From: CAZKFG01 sp964551985
GTDB taxonomy: Bacteria > Bacillota > Negativicutes > Acidaminococcales > JAISLQ01
NCBI GenBank assembly: GCA_964551985.1
Contig: CAZKFG010000017.1
Coordinates: forward strand, 1 to 34,925
Length of the DNA stretch: 34,925 nt
Direction: 5' to 3'
Part shown: piece by piece, positions 7,487 through 15,309 of the stretch
How the letters are laid out: each line of letters opens with the position of its first letter
How positions within the stretch are numbered: the stretch's first letter is position 1
Translations under genes and position numbers: made by a program
Notes under the pieces: model-generated
What the model was told of the DNA's origin: nothing
The model's input: the letters and a program-made list of their open reading frames with translations, nothing else
Databases searched by the model: none

Positions 7487-8622
7487 TATTTGTCATCTCC
7501 CATCAAAACAACCAAATTATCCCTATGCACTACCTCATCAAAAGATTTGTAGCCTAATATCTTATCTATCTGAGCAGTTTTTGACCCTTTTATAAGAGCT
7601 ATCTCCTCACTCGAATAGTTTGTAAGACCCCTTGCAAGCTCTTTATCTAATGAATCATAAATGCTTATTGTATTGCCTGCACTAAAGTCTCCTGTTATAC
7701 TTACAATTCCAGCTGGTAGCAAACTAGAGCCTTTTTTCAGTGCAACTTTGCAACCGTCATCAACATAAACTTTGCCTTTTATCCTCGTACCAAAAGCAAG
7801 CCAGCGTTTTTTAAAACGAAGTTTATCTTTCCTTGATAAAAATAAAGTGCCTATCTGCTTACCAGATAAAACTTTTTTTATAACATCCTCTTGGCTACCA
7901 CAAGCTATAATCATCGCAATTCCAGAATTAACAACAATTTTTGCCGCTTGAATTTTTGTCATCATACCACCAGTACCGCGAGCACTACCGGCTCCACCTG
8001 CCGATTGTTCAATTTTTTGATCGATGATGGCAACCTCACCAATGAGTTTAGCACTTTTATCTTGGGCAGGATTTGCCGTATATAATCCTTGTATATCAGA
8101 CAAAATGATAAGTAAATCAGCATCCACAAGGCTTGCAACCTGAGCAGATAGGGTATCATTATCGCCTATTTTTAATTCATCTATCGCTATAGCATCATTT
8201 TCATTAACAATAGGAATAATACTGCTTGCAAAAAGTGAATTAAAAGTATTACGTAAATTTATATAATTTTTACGTTTGACAGAGTCTTCTCTTGTCATTA
8301 AAATTTGTGCCACAATTTGGTTATAATCTGCAAAACTTTTTTCATAAGCATGCATTAAAATACCTTGACCTACAGCTGCTGCCGCTTGCTTTTGGGGAAT
8401 TGTTTTCGGTCTTTGCTTAAGACCCATCCTTTCAACCCCAGCACTGACAGCAGCAGAAGTTACAAGCACAATGTCTTTACCTTGCTTGCTAAAAAAAGTG
8501 AGCTCTTTGGCAAGACAACCAGTTCTATGATAATCAAGCTTGCCTGTTTTATCCGTAAGCGTGCTTGTACCAACCTTAACAACTATACGTTTTGCACTGC
8601 CAAGAGTTTTTCTCGTGAGCAT
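7486..8622 (-). CDS. proB: Glutamate 5-kinase ProB with C-terminal PUA domain
   Basis: A 378-residue kinase that phosphorylates glutamate in the first step of proline synthesis. The amino-acid kinase fold opens with RIVVKVGTSTLTD and contains NENDAIAIDELKIGDNDTLSA and the GTGGMMTKIQAA loop. After about residue 280 a PUA domain follows (AFGTRIKGKVYVDDGCKVALKK, then LLPAGIVSITGDF), as in full-length ProB; family members without PUA are near 260 residues. It lies 14 bases after obg and overlaps proA by one base. Feedback inhibition by proline is known for the family. Confidence 0.97.
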   Translation of the reverse strand: MLTRKTLGSAKRIVVKVGTSTLTDKTGKLDYHRTGCLAKELTFFSKQGKDIVLVTSAAVSAGVERMGLKQRPKTIPQKQAAAAVGQGILMHAYEKSFADYNQIVAQILMTREDSVKRKNYINLRNTFNSLFASSIIPIVNENDAIAIDELKIGDNDTLSAQVASLVDADLLIILSDIQGLYTANPAQDKSAKLIGEVAIIDQKIEQSAGGAGSARGTGGMMTKIQAAKIVVNSGIAMIIACGSQEDVIKKVLSGKQIGTLFLSRKDKLRFKKRWLAFGTRIKGKVYVDDGCKVALKKGSSLLPAGIVSITGDFSAGNTISIYDSLDKELARGLTNYSSEEIALIKGSKTAQIDKILGYKSFDEVVHRDNLVVLMGDDK

Positions 8623-8636
8623 AAAAACACTCCCTT

Positions 8637-9902
8637 TTAATCTTTAAAATCAAATACCATATCGCAAATGACGACACTGTCACCTTCTTTAATGCCACGT
8701 TCTTTTAGTGCTGCCTCTATGCCGATATGTCGCCAAATATATTGGAAACGACGAAGCGCCTCGTCATTATCAAAGTTTGTCATTGATACAAGTTTTTCGA
8801 TATTTTTACCGCTTACAACAAAGCTACCATCATCCAATCTGGAAATGCTAAAAGTATTACCATCTTCTTTTGGCAGTACTGCAACTTGTTCCATATCATC
8901 TTGTTGAACGCTTTGCAAAAGTTCATAAGCTTTAAGCATTAAATCATTTAATCCTTCACCACTTGCTGCACTTACAGGAAAAATTTGATAACCTTTTGCT
9001 TTAACATATTTAGTAAATTTATCAATATTATCTTGTGCTTGCGGTAAATCCATTTTATTTGCCGCAACAATCTGTACCCTACGAGCAAATCTTTCGCTAT
9101 ACATTAACAGCTCTTGATTTATACTTTCAAAATCCTCTATCGGATCGCGCCCTTCAATACCAGATACATCAACAACATGAATGATAACTTTAGTTCTTTC
9201 AATATGTCTTAAAAAATCATGTCCCAGCCCCACCCCTTGATGAGCACCTTCAATAAGTCCTGGAATATCTGCTAAAACAAAGCTCTCTTCGTCACCTACT
9301 CTTACCATCCCCAAAACAGGCATTGTCGTTGTAAAGTGATATGCCGCAATCTCTGGTTTTGCGGCCGAAACTTTAGATATAATACTTGATTTTCCGACAC
9401 TAGGATAGCCTACAAGTCCAACATCTGCCAAAAGTTTTAATTCTAATCTTACCCAGCGATTTTCACCAGGTTCGCCTTTTTCGGCAAAAGTTGGTGCCCT
9501 ATTGACACTATCAGCAAACTTGGCATTTCCACGACCACCACGACCACCTTTAGCTATTACAAACTTTTGTCCGTCATCAATTAAATCAGCTAACAACAAA
9601 TCCGTTTCATCATCGCGTACAATAGTTCCTTTTGGAACTTTTATGATAATATCATCAGCACTTGAGCCAAATTTATTACTCATACCGCCACGTTCACCGT
9701 TTTTAGCTTCAAATTTTCTTTTATATCTAAAATCAATCAATGTATTTATATTCTCATCAACAAGCAAAACTATGTTGCCGCCGCGACCACCATCACCACC
9801 ACTAGGTCCACCTCTGGCTACATATTTTTCCCGTCTAAACCCTGACATACCATCTCCGCCATTACCTGCTTTAACAAATATTCTTGCTTTATCTATAAAC
9901 AT
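8637..9902 (-). CDS. obgE: Obg/CgtA GTPase
   Basis: A 421-residue Obg GTPase involved in 50S assembly and stress control. The glycine-rich Obg fold covers about residues 1-158 (KAGNGGDGMSGFRREKY, GGPSGGDGGRGG, KGGRGGRGNAKF). The G domain follows with Walker A GYPSVGKSS (165-173), the switch TTTMPVLG, DIPG (212-215) and NKMD. A C-terminal OCT domain (about 340-421) is present, as is usual in Firmicutes. It is the first gene of obg-proB-proA, with its own promoter at 9939-9968. Confidence 0.97.
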   Translation of the reverse strand: MFIDKARIFVKAGNGGDGMSGFRREKYVARGGPSGGDGGRGGNIVLLVDENINTLIDFRYKRKFEAKNGERGGMSNKFGSSADDIIIKVPKGTIVRDDETDLLLADLIDDGQKFVIAKGGRGGRGNAKFADSVNRAPTFAEKGEPGENRWVRLELKLLADVGLVGYPSVGKSSIISKVSAAKPEIAAYHFTTTMPVLGMVRVGDEESFVLADIPGLIEGAHQGVGLGHDFLRHIERTKVIIHVVDVSGIEGRDPIEDFESINQELLMYSERFARRVQIVAANKMDLPQAQDNIDKFTKYVKAKGYQIFPVSAASGEGLNDLMLKAYELLQSVQQDDMEQVAVLPKEDGNTFSISRLDDGSFVVSGKNIEKLVSMTNFDNDEALRRFQYIWRHIGIEAALKERGIKEGDSVVICDMVFDFKD

Positions 9903-9938
9903 TATTTACCTCTTTCTTAACGTTAGATTCATCTTTTT

Positions 9939-9968
9939 ATTATACACTAAAATAATATGCAAAGTCAT
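9939..9968 (-). promoter_or_regulatory. Promoter of obg-proB-proA
   Basis: On the minus strand a perfect TATAAT (9939-9944) is preceded, with an 18-base spacer, by ATGACT (9963-9968), which matches four of six -35 positions. Start near 9932, about 30 bases before the obg ATG. Confidence 0.65.
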
Positions 9969-9981
9969 TCTTATTCTTTTA

Positions 9982-10010
9982 TTGACAAAAAGCTTGATTT
10001 TGCTTATCAT
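9982..10010 (+). promoter_or_regulatory. Promoter of the SulP transporter gene
   Basis: TTGACA (9982-9987) and TATCAT (10005-10010) are separated by 17 bases, a near-perfect sigma-A-type promoter facing the SulP gene. Its -35 box lies only 13 bases from the -35 box of the divergent obg promoter. The leader is about 30 bases and ends in AAAGGGA ahead of the ATG. Confidence 0.78.
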
Positions 10011-10046
10011 TTTCGTATTACATTAATTTTTTAAAAGGGACTATTT

Positions 10047-11768
10047 ATGATTGCTTTTTTAGAAGCCAAAAAGGCGGGCTTATTTAGTAAAAAATATTTT
10101 TTAAAAAATTTAATCGCCGGACTAATCGTGAGCGTTATAGCGCTTCCGCTTGGAATGGCTTTTGCCATAGCATCTGGTGCCAAACCAGAGCAAGGACTAT
10201 ATACCGCTATAATTGCAGGTTTTTTTGTGTCTGTTTTTGGTGGTAGTCGTGTTCAAATAGCAGGTCCTACAGGTGCTTTTATTGTTTTATTAAGCAGCAT
10301 CAATGCGCAGTATGGCATGGCAGGTTTACAAGTTGCTACTTTAATGGGTGGTGTAATCCTCATTTGCATGGGAGTAGCAAAACTTGGTAGCGTTATAAAG
10401 TTTATCCCGCTACCTGTCATAACAGGATTTACCGCTGGAATCGGCGTTATAATTTGGGTTGGTCAGTGGCAATATTTTTTTGGACTTCCTAAAACAGGTG
10501 GTGAACATTTCCATGAAAAATTTTGGGCGTTACTACAAGTTTTCCCACAAATGCACCTTGCTACATTGTTTCTTGCTATTATTAGCCTAATAACAATAAT
10601 CATAATACCAAAAATAAAAGTTGTAAATAAAGTCCCAAGCCCACTCACTGCAATGATTTTAGCAACAGTGCTACAATCGATTTTTGCTTTTGAAGGAGTT
10701 GCTACAATCGGTAGTACTTTTGGCGGCATACCACAAACTCTACCGGAATTTTCTTTGCCACACATTAATGTCAATATATGTTTGCAGCTTTTAGGACCTG
10801 CCTTTACAATCGCTATGTTAGGTGCAATTGAGTCTTTACTATCAGCAGTTGTTGCAGACAGCATGATTGGCACAAAGCACGGTTCTAATCAAGAACTTAT
10901 CGGTCAAGGCATAGCTAACATATTTACCCCTTTATTTGCCGGGATTTCAGCAACAGGCGCTATCGCAAGAACTGCTACAAATATTAAAAACGGTGGTAAT
11001 AGCCCACTAGCAGGGATTTTTCATAGTATATTTTTGGTACTTATAATTTTGTTTATCGCACCTCTTGCCACAAACATTCCATTAGCTGCAATGGCAGCGA
11101 TTTTATTTGTAGTATCATATAATATGAGCGATATAAAACGTTGCATATACATGATAAATCAAGCTCCCAGAGCTGATGTAGTCATATTTTTTGTAACATT
11201 TTTGCTGACTATTTTAACAGATCTAGTTTTGGCAGTTAATGTAGGCGTAATACTTGCAATTTTTCATTTTATGAAACGCATGAAAAAAAGTCTTGTAGTT
11301 TATCAGTTTTGTGCCAAAGAATTAAGCTATGAGCCATATATTAAAAATCTAGGTAAAATGCCAGACGGACTTATAGTTTTCTCGCTCGAAGGGCCGTTGT
11401 TCTTCGGCGATATAGAAAACTTTGAAAAGGTTTTAAGTTACACACATACTAAGCTAAAAGTTATAATTATTCGCTTTCATCATGTTCCTTTTGTTGATAT
11501 GACAGCAATAGATGCTCTGACTGTAGCTATAAATAAACTGCAAGAAAAAAACATTCGCATAATTATCACAGAAGCAAATGAAGAAGTTTATCAAAGTTTG
11601 CATAAAGCAGGTATATTCGTTTTGACAGGAAAAAGAATGTACTGGCAAAACTTCTCTTATGCTCTAAAAAGTTGTGAGAAAATTCTCTCTGGTCAAGACC
11701 ATACACCTACCCATAAAGTAGAATATCAAGACGGAAAAGTTGTCAAACATAATGATAAGTCGACATAA
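10047..11768 (+). CDS. SulP family inorganic anion transporter with STAS domain
   Basis: A 573-residue membrane transporter, the only plus-strand gene. The membrane part spans about residues 20-410. It has the SulP signature near the start (LPLGMAFAIASGAKPEQGLYTAI), the GPTGAFIV segment (73-80), and ESLLSAVVADSMIGTKHGSN (262-281) with SATGAIARTATN (301-312) later on. A cytoplasmic STAS domain covers about 439-545, with a D-x-T phosphorylation-type motif at D484-T486 (FVDMTAIDAL). SulP proteins carry sulfate, bicarbonate, dicarboxylates or other anions; the substrate cannot be assigned here. AAAGGGA serves as SD. No sulfate-assimilation or carbonic anhydrase gene is adjacent. It has its own promoter and terminator and sits inside a usually continuous gene cluster. 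Confidence 0.95.
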   Translation: MIAFLEAKKAGLFSKKYFLKNLIAGLIVSVIALPLGMAFAIASGAKPEQGLYTAIIAGFFVSVFGGSRVQIAGPTGAFIVLLSSINAQYGMAGLQVATLMGGVILICMGVAKLGSVIKFIPLPVITGFTAGIGVIIWVGQWQYFFGLPKTGGEHFHEKFWALLQVFPQMHLATLFLAIISLITIIIIPKIKVVNKVPSPLTAMILATVLQSIFAFEGVATIGSTFGGIPQTLPEFSLPHINVNICLQLLGPAFTIAMLGAIESLLSAVVADSMIGTKHGSNQELIGQGIANIFTPLFAGISATGAIARTATNIKNGGNSPLAGIFHSIFLVLIILFIAPLATNIPLAAMAAILFVVSYNMSDIKRCIYMINQAPRADVVIFFVTFLLTILTDLVLAVNVGVILAIFHFMKRMKKSLVVYQFCAKELSYEPYIKNLGKMPDGLIVFSLEGPLFFGDIENFEKVLSYTHTKLKVIIIRFHHVPFVDMTAIDALTVAINKLQEKNIRIIITEANEEVYQSLHKAGIFVLTGKRMYWQNFSYALKSCEKILSGQDHTPTHKVEYQDGKVVKHNDKST

Positions 11769-11805
11769 AAAGAGTGGTTCATAATATCATGAACCACTCT
11801 TTTTT
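11767..11805. terminator. Bidirectional hairpin terminator between SulP and the amidase
   Basis: A perfect stem pairs GAGTGGTTCAT (11772-11782) with ATGAACCACTC (11789-11799) around a six-base loop. It extends through A/T pairs on both sides, giving a T-run after the stem on either strand. It serves convergent genes: SulP (+) ends at its left foot and the amidase (-) ends at 11816. Confidence 0.92.
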
Positions 11806-11815
11806 CTTGCATATA

Positions 11816-12649
11816 CTATTTAAATTCCACTATTTGTGTATACATTTCTGGTCGCCTATCACGATACATAAAACGTGAACGTCTACTTTGTTCTATAAGC
11901 GCTGGGTCAAATTCTCCCATTAAAACTCCTTCTTCTCGTTCCATTACTTGAACAATTTTACCCATAGGATTGCAAAAAATTGAGCTACCCATAAACTCAT
12001 GATGCTCTTTATCAGTGCCACCAGTAAGACAACAGCCCATAACGAACATTTGATTTTCATAGGCACGTGTCATAACCAAACTTCGCCAAGTTTCTTTTAA
12101 AGCGGTTCCCGCTCCATTGGGAATAAATAGTATTTGTGCACCTTTCAAGCCGATTGTTCTAGCTAGCTCTGGAAAATCACGGTCATAACATAAAATTGTC
12201 CCCAATCGTGCATATTTCGTCTCAAAAATTGGTATTTCATAGCCAGGTCTAAAATAAAATTTTTCCCAGCCTGTATGTGACCAAGGCATATGTATTTTTT
12301 TATAAGTACCCATTATATCGCCGCCAGCATCAATTACGCAAACAGAGTTGTGTAATACTCCCGGGTCACACAATTCAACAAAAGGCACTAAAATTACAAC
12401 ATCATGCTCTTTTGCCAATTTTTGAAATTGCATAACTGTGTATCCCGTTACAGGTTCAGCAAGGTCAAAATATTTGGTATCAGCATGTGATGTGTGTGAA
12501 AAATAGCCTGTGTTGAACATCTCTGGCATACATATAATTTTTGCTCCTTCATTAATAGCCTGTTTGGTGTACATAACAGCTTTTGCAACATTTTTTTGCA
12601 CTTCACCTATTTCTGTTGCTATTTGCACAGCCGCTATTTTACATTTCAT
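11816..12649 (-). CDS. Carbon-nitrogen hydrolase (nitrilase superfamily amidase)
   Basis: A 277-residue hydrolase with the full Glu-Lys-Cys triad: E43 in IICMPEMFNTGYF, K118 in GTYKKIHMPW, and C154 in TILCYDRDFPELAR. The segment GWEKFYFRPGYEIPIFETKYARLG and the C-Y-D-x-x-FPE motif most resemble N-carbamoylputrescine amidase-like and beta-ureidopropionase-like members. The true substrate (carbamoylated amine, omega-amide or other) is not decided by sequence. A strong SD (AAAAGGAGGGG) precedes the ATG. It is a single-gene unit with a probable promoter at 12736-12764 and shares a terminator with the convergent SulP gene. No polyamine genes are nearby. Confidence 0.93.
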   Translation of the reverse strand: MKCKIAAVQIATEIGEVQKNVAKAVMYTKQAINEGAKIICMPEMFNTGYFSHTSHADTKYFDLAEPVTGYTVMQFQKLAKEHDVVILVPFVELCDPGVLHNSVCVIDAGGDIMGTYKKIHMPWSHTGWEKFYFRPGYEIPIFETKYARLGTILCYDRDFPELARTIGLKGAQILFIPNGAGTALKETWRSLVMTRAYENQMFVMGCCLTGGTDKEHHEFMGSSIFCNPMGKIVQVMEREEGVLMGEFDPALIEQSRRSRFMYRDRRPEMYTQIVEFK

Positions 12650-12689
12650 AATTATCCCCTCCTTTTAATTTAAACAATATTTTTGATAC

Positions 12690-12745
12690 GTGCTAAATGT
12701 TAGTATTTTTTAAAATACTAAAGCTATTTAAACAAATAATAGCAC
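12690..12745 (-). other. Nested inverted repeats in the amidase leader
   Basis: A near-perfect palindrome TAGTATTTTTTAAAATACTA (12701-12720) is flanked by a second pair, GTGCTA (12690-12695) and TAGCAC (12740-12745). It lies just downstream of the probable start site of the amidase transcript, so it could be a regulator site or an RNA hairpin in the 80-base leader. The inner stem is all A/T apart from one G/C pair per arm. Confidence 0.45.
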
Positions 12746-12764
12746 TAAATAATTGTTAAATCAA
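12736..12764 (-). promoter_or_regulatory. Probable promoter of the amidase gene
   Basis: On the minus strand TTGATT (12759-12764) and TATTAT (12736-12741) are separated by 17 bases. The predicted leader is about 80 bases and contains the palindrome at 12701-12720. Confidence 0.5.
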
Positions 12765-12791
12765 AATAATCATTTAATTATTTTGGTAAAC

Positions 12792-12824
12792 AAAAAAACT
12801 ATTTGCAAAATGCAAATAGTTTTT
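12792..12824 (-). terminator. Terminator of the rplU-prp-rpmA operon
   Basis: On the minus strand a 14-base perfect stem, AAAAACTATTTGCA (read on plus at 12794-12807) with its complement at 12811-12824, closes a three-base loop and is followed by a T-run. It lies about 20 bases after the rpmA stop. Confidence 0.9.
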
Positions 12825-12845
12825 AGTATTTTTAATGTTTATTTT

Positions 12846-13127
12846 TTATTCAGCAGCATAAACGCTTATTTGACGGTCAAAACGACCTTTGCGTTCTATC
12901 GCAACTTTTCCTGGTATTATAGCATAAAGTGTATGGTCGCGTCCCATACCAACATTTTTGCCAGGGAAAAATCTAGTGCCACGTTGGCGTACAAGTATGC
13001 TACCAGCTGTAACTTCAACTCCTTGTTGAGCTTTAACACCCAATCTTTTGGAGATACTATCACGACCGTTTTTAGAGCTACCAACACCTTTTTTACTTGC
13101 AAACAATTGTAAATCAAATTTAAACAT
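12846..13127 (-). CDS. rpmA: 50S ribosomal protein L27 with cleavable N-terminal extension
   Basis: A 93-residue L27. The start is the ATG at 13127, set by GGAGGTG upstream; a longer in-frame start at 13142 lacks support. The N-terminus FKFDLQLFASKKGVGSSKN has the Firmicutes-type extension ending in LQLFA, after which the Prp protease cuts in studied species to expose the functional N-terminus that reaches the peptidyl transferase centre. The rest (GVEVTAGSILVRQRGTRFFPGKNVGMGRDHTLYA) is highly typical. It follows prp by five bases, so substrate and protease are made together. The operon terminator comes next. Confidence 0.98.
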   Translation of the reverse strand: MFKFDLQLFASKKGVGSSKNGRDSISKRLGVKAQQGVEVTAGSILVRQRGTRFFPGKNVGMGRDHTLYAIIPGKVAIERKGRFDRQISVYAAE

Positions 13128-13132
13128 GGCTT

Positions 13133-13450
13133 TCACCTCCAATGATACTCTATTTTAACATTTTTTTCGTATTGTTTAGCTATTTGCTCCAATCCTAAAA
13201 GCATTGTCTGCAAAATAGCTTGCGTCTTGTCACACACGGTCTTCAAAGAAAATTGCATATTACCATCGCTCATCTCATAATCAACATCAGCTTTTGCATA
13301 CTCTATAAGTCCTAAGAGTGCTGTTTGAGTTAAAGCAGATATACCTGCACAAACAATATCTTGTCCTTTTTTAGCTGAATTTGCATGTCCTGAGAGCTTA
13401 CACGCAACTACATCTTTTTCTTTATTGTACCATATATCAATTTTAACCAT
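13133..13450 (-). CDS. prp: Ribosomal-processing cysteine protease Prp (YsxB)
   Basis: A 105-residue protease that removes the N-terminal extension of L27. The catalytic pair falls at H22 (LSGHANSAKKG) and C34 (DIVCAGISALTQ), the positions reported for the staphylococcal enzyme. The conserved GQD-VCAG-S core is intact. It sits between rplU and rpmA, as in Firmicutes with extended L27. The start codon shares a base with the rplU stop. Confidence 0.96.
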   Translation of the reverse strand: MVKIDIWYNKEKDVVACKLSGHANSAKKGQDIVCAGISALTQTALLGLIEYAKADVDYEMSDGNMQFSLKTVCDKTQAILQTMLLGLEQIAKQYEKNVKIEYHWR

Positions 13451-13761
13451 TACGCCTCGATTTTTTCTATTTGTACTTTTGTAAATGGCTGTCTGTGACC
13501 TTGACGACGACGGTAATTGGATTTTGCTTTGTATTTAAAAACTAGTATTTTATCGCCTTTGCCATGCTCTAGAACTTTTGCTTTAACATTTGCACCTTGC
13601 ACTAATGGTTGACCTATTTTAACTTGAGCTTCATTTACATAAGTTAAAACTTGATCAAAAACTACTGTTTCGCCTTCAGCAACTTCTAATTTTTCAATTA
13701 CAAGGCTATCGCCTTCAGCAACTTTATATTGTTTACCACCTGTTTTGATTATCGCATACAT
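13450..13761 (-). CDS. rplU: 50S ribosomal protein L21
   Basis: A 103-residue L21 with the typical opening MYAIIKTGGKQYKVAEGD and the C-terminal basic run KYKAKSNYRRRQGHRQPFTKV. The ATG at 13761 is set by AAAGGAGGTG upstream and by family length. The frame is open 45 codons further upstream, but that stretch is the structured leader and promoter, not coding. It is the first gene of rplU-prp-rpmA. Confidence 0.98.
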   Translation of the reverse strand: MYAIIKTGGKQYKVAEGDSLVIEKLEVAEGETVVFDQVLTYVNEAQVKIGQPLVQGANVKAKVLEHGKGDKILVFKYKAKSNYRRRQGHRQPFTKVQIEKIEA

Positions 13762-13862
13762 TTGTGTTACACCTCCTTTTACTATCAGACTCGCCAAATA
13801 CGGTACCATAAAGGATTTCAAACCTCTTTGTGCGGTTAAAGGACGCGTGAGAAATCCACGCT
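13762..13862 (-). promoter_or_regulatory. L21-type ribosomal protein leader RNA
   Basis: The roughly 100-base leader carries structure and the stretch GGCGAGTCTGATA just before the SD, which I recall as typical of Firmicutes L21 leaders. The first stem pairs GCGTG (plus 13857-13861) with CACGC (13845-13849). Its loop GATTTC is complementary to GAAATC downstream (plus 13814-13819), so a pseudoknot or an alternative hairpin around an inner AACC/GGTT stem is possible. Autoregulation by L21 or another product of the operon is inferred. Confidence 0.72.
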
Positions 13863-13867
13863 CAAAT

Positions 13868-13896
13868 AGTTTATCATTTATTTTACTTATTGTCAA
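13868..13896 (-). promoter_or_regulatory. Promoter of rplU-prp-rpmA
   Basis: On the minus strand TTGACA (13891-13896) and TAAACT (13868-13873) are 17 bases apart. The start site falls at about 13861, exactly where the leader's first stem begins. The -35 box lies 10 bases past the stop of the RNase G gene. Confidence 0.82.
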
Positions 13897-13905
13897 AATA
13901 TTATT

Positions 13906-15291
13906 TTATAAACTCATATCAAGTAAATTAAAAACATTAGGGTGCATTGTATCTACTGTTTGTAGTTTAACTTGTTTATCAGTAGGCAATTGTTTCATTT
14001 CATGATTAAAAAACCATTGGATAATACTTGGATGTGCCTGTAATAATAACTTTTTACTTGTCGCTTGGCGGATACATCTTCGCACTTCCACTGATACCGC
14101 TTCTGGTGATTTGATAAAACCACTACCATCACACATTATACATTGACTAAAATGCGCACCAGCAGAGTTTTGCCTAGATTTTTTTCTTGTCATCTCAACA
14201 AGCCCAAGCTTTGTTATACCAAGTACTCGAGGTTTCATTTTATCACCAGTAAGAGCCAATTCTAGTTTTTCTAAAATTCTTTTTTTATTTTCTTCTTTTT
14301 GCATATCAATAAAATCTATTATTATAATACCGCCAATATCACGCAGACGCAGCTGCCTTGCTATTTCTTCCACTGCTTGTGAGTTGGTTAAAAAAGCTGT
14401 GTCTTCAATATTGTCCCCGCCTTTATAGCTGCCTGTATTAATATCTATTACGCTCAAAGCTTCTGTATGGTCAAAAACTATATAGCCACCACAAGGGATG
14501 CTCACTCGTCTGGAATTGATATTTTCCATTTGGTTTGTTAGACCATAATAAGAAAAAATATCATCTTTTTGTTTATAATAAATTATTTTACCTTGGTAGC
14601 TTGGATAAGATAATTCTATAAGTTGCTGCATTCTTTGTTGTATTTGTTCATCGTTTATAATTATTTCATCTATTTGCTCGCTAAGATAATCTCTGACTAT
14701 CCTTATAGGCAGATCTGCTTCTTTATAAAGTAAGCAAGGTGTAGAACAAATTTTTTCACGCGCTTTTATAGATTGCCACAGTCCAACAAGGTACTGAATA
14801 TCTTTTTTCAGTTCTTCTTTTGTACAATTACACGCCACTGTACGAACAATAAGACCTCCATTTTGAGGTTTTAGTTCGTTTGCCATCTCTTTTAAACGAT
14901 TTTTCTCTTGCTCATCTTTAATATTTTTAGAAATCCCAACATAGTTTTCCTGTGGTAAAAAGACTACATATCGTCCAGCTAAAGAAATCTGATTTGTTGC
15001 TCTAGGTCCTTTACTGCCCATAGCATCTTTAGCTATTTGCACAAGAATTGTTTGACCCTGAGTTAAAGATATATCATCACTATTATAAAAAAACACATTT
15101 TTTTCATAGCCAATATCAATAAAAGCAGCTTGAATACCTTTTAAGACATTCTTTACCCGCCCTTTAAAAATACTACCAACAATATGTTCGTTATTGTTGC
15201 GTTCTATAGAGTATTCTGTTAAACAATCATTCATTATTACCGCCATACTTATTTGCTCTGGCGTAAAATCAATAATAATTTTATTTTTCAT
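13906..15291 (-). CDS. rng: Ribonuclease G (Rne/Rng family)
   Basis: About 461 residues from the ATG at 15291 (GGAG 8 bases upstream; a TTG one codon earlier is possible). The S1 domain is near residues 35-120 (GSIFKGRVKNVLKGIQAAFIDIG). The DNase I-like catalytic core has its two magnesium-binding aspartates at D283 (SVIDINTGSY) and D326 (IIIIDFIDM). A zinc-link C-x2-C follows at C384-C387 (CIMCDGSG). There is no long RNase E-type C-terminal scaffold, so this is the short RNase G type. It processes rRNA and mRNA 5' ends in studied bacteria. It closes the maf-to-rng run and directly precedes the rplU promoter. Confidence 0.95.
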   Translation of the reverse strand: MKNKIIIDFTPEQISMAVIMNDCLTEYSIERNNNEHIVGSIFKGRVKNVLKGIQAAFIDIGYEKNVFFYNSDDISLTQGQTILVQIAKDAMGSKGPRATNQISLAGRYVVFLPQENYVGISKNIKDEQEKNRLKEMANELKPQNGGLIVRTVACNCTKEELKKDIQYLVGLWQSIKAREKICSTPCLLYKEADLPIRIVRDYLSEQIDEIIINDEQIQQRMQQLIELSYPSYQGKIIYYKQKDDIFSYYGLTNQMENINSRRVSIPCGGYIVFDHTEALSVIDINTGSYKGGDNIEDTAFLTNSQAVEEIARQLRLRDIGGIIIIDFIDMQKEENKKRILEKLELALTGDKMKPRVLGITKLGLVEMTRKKSRQNSAGAHFSQCIMCDGSGFIKSPEAVSVEVRRCIRQATSKKLLLQAHPSIIQWFFNHEMKQLPTDKQVKLQTVDTMHPNVFNLLDMSL

Positions 15292-15309
15292 CAATTGCTC
15301 TCCAGATGA

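Noticed and set aside
9502..10026. Long 174-codon plus-strand frame opposite obg
   Set aside because: It lies antisense to the glycine-rich Obg fold and its Pro-rich product is the expected mirror of Gly codons; no start signal, no family resemblance.
10463..10873. 136-codon minus-strand frame inside the SulP gene
   Set aside because: Antisense shadow of a clearly coding membrane protein gene; no SD and no coherent domain.
13762..13896. Longer rplU reading frame with 45 extra residues
   Set aside because: The extra stretch coincides with the promoter and the structured leader; the SD and family length set the start at 13761.
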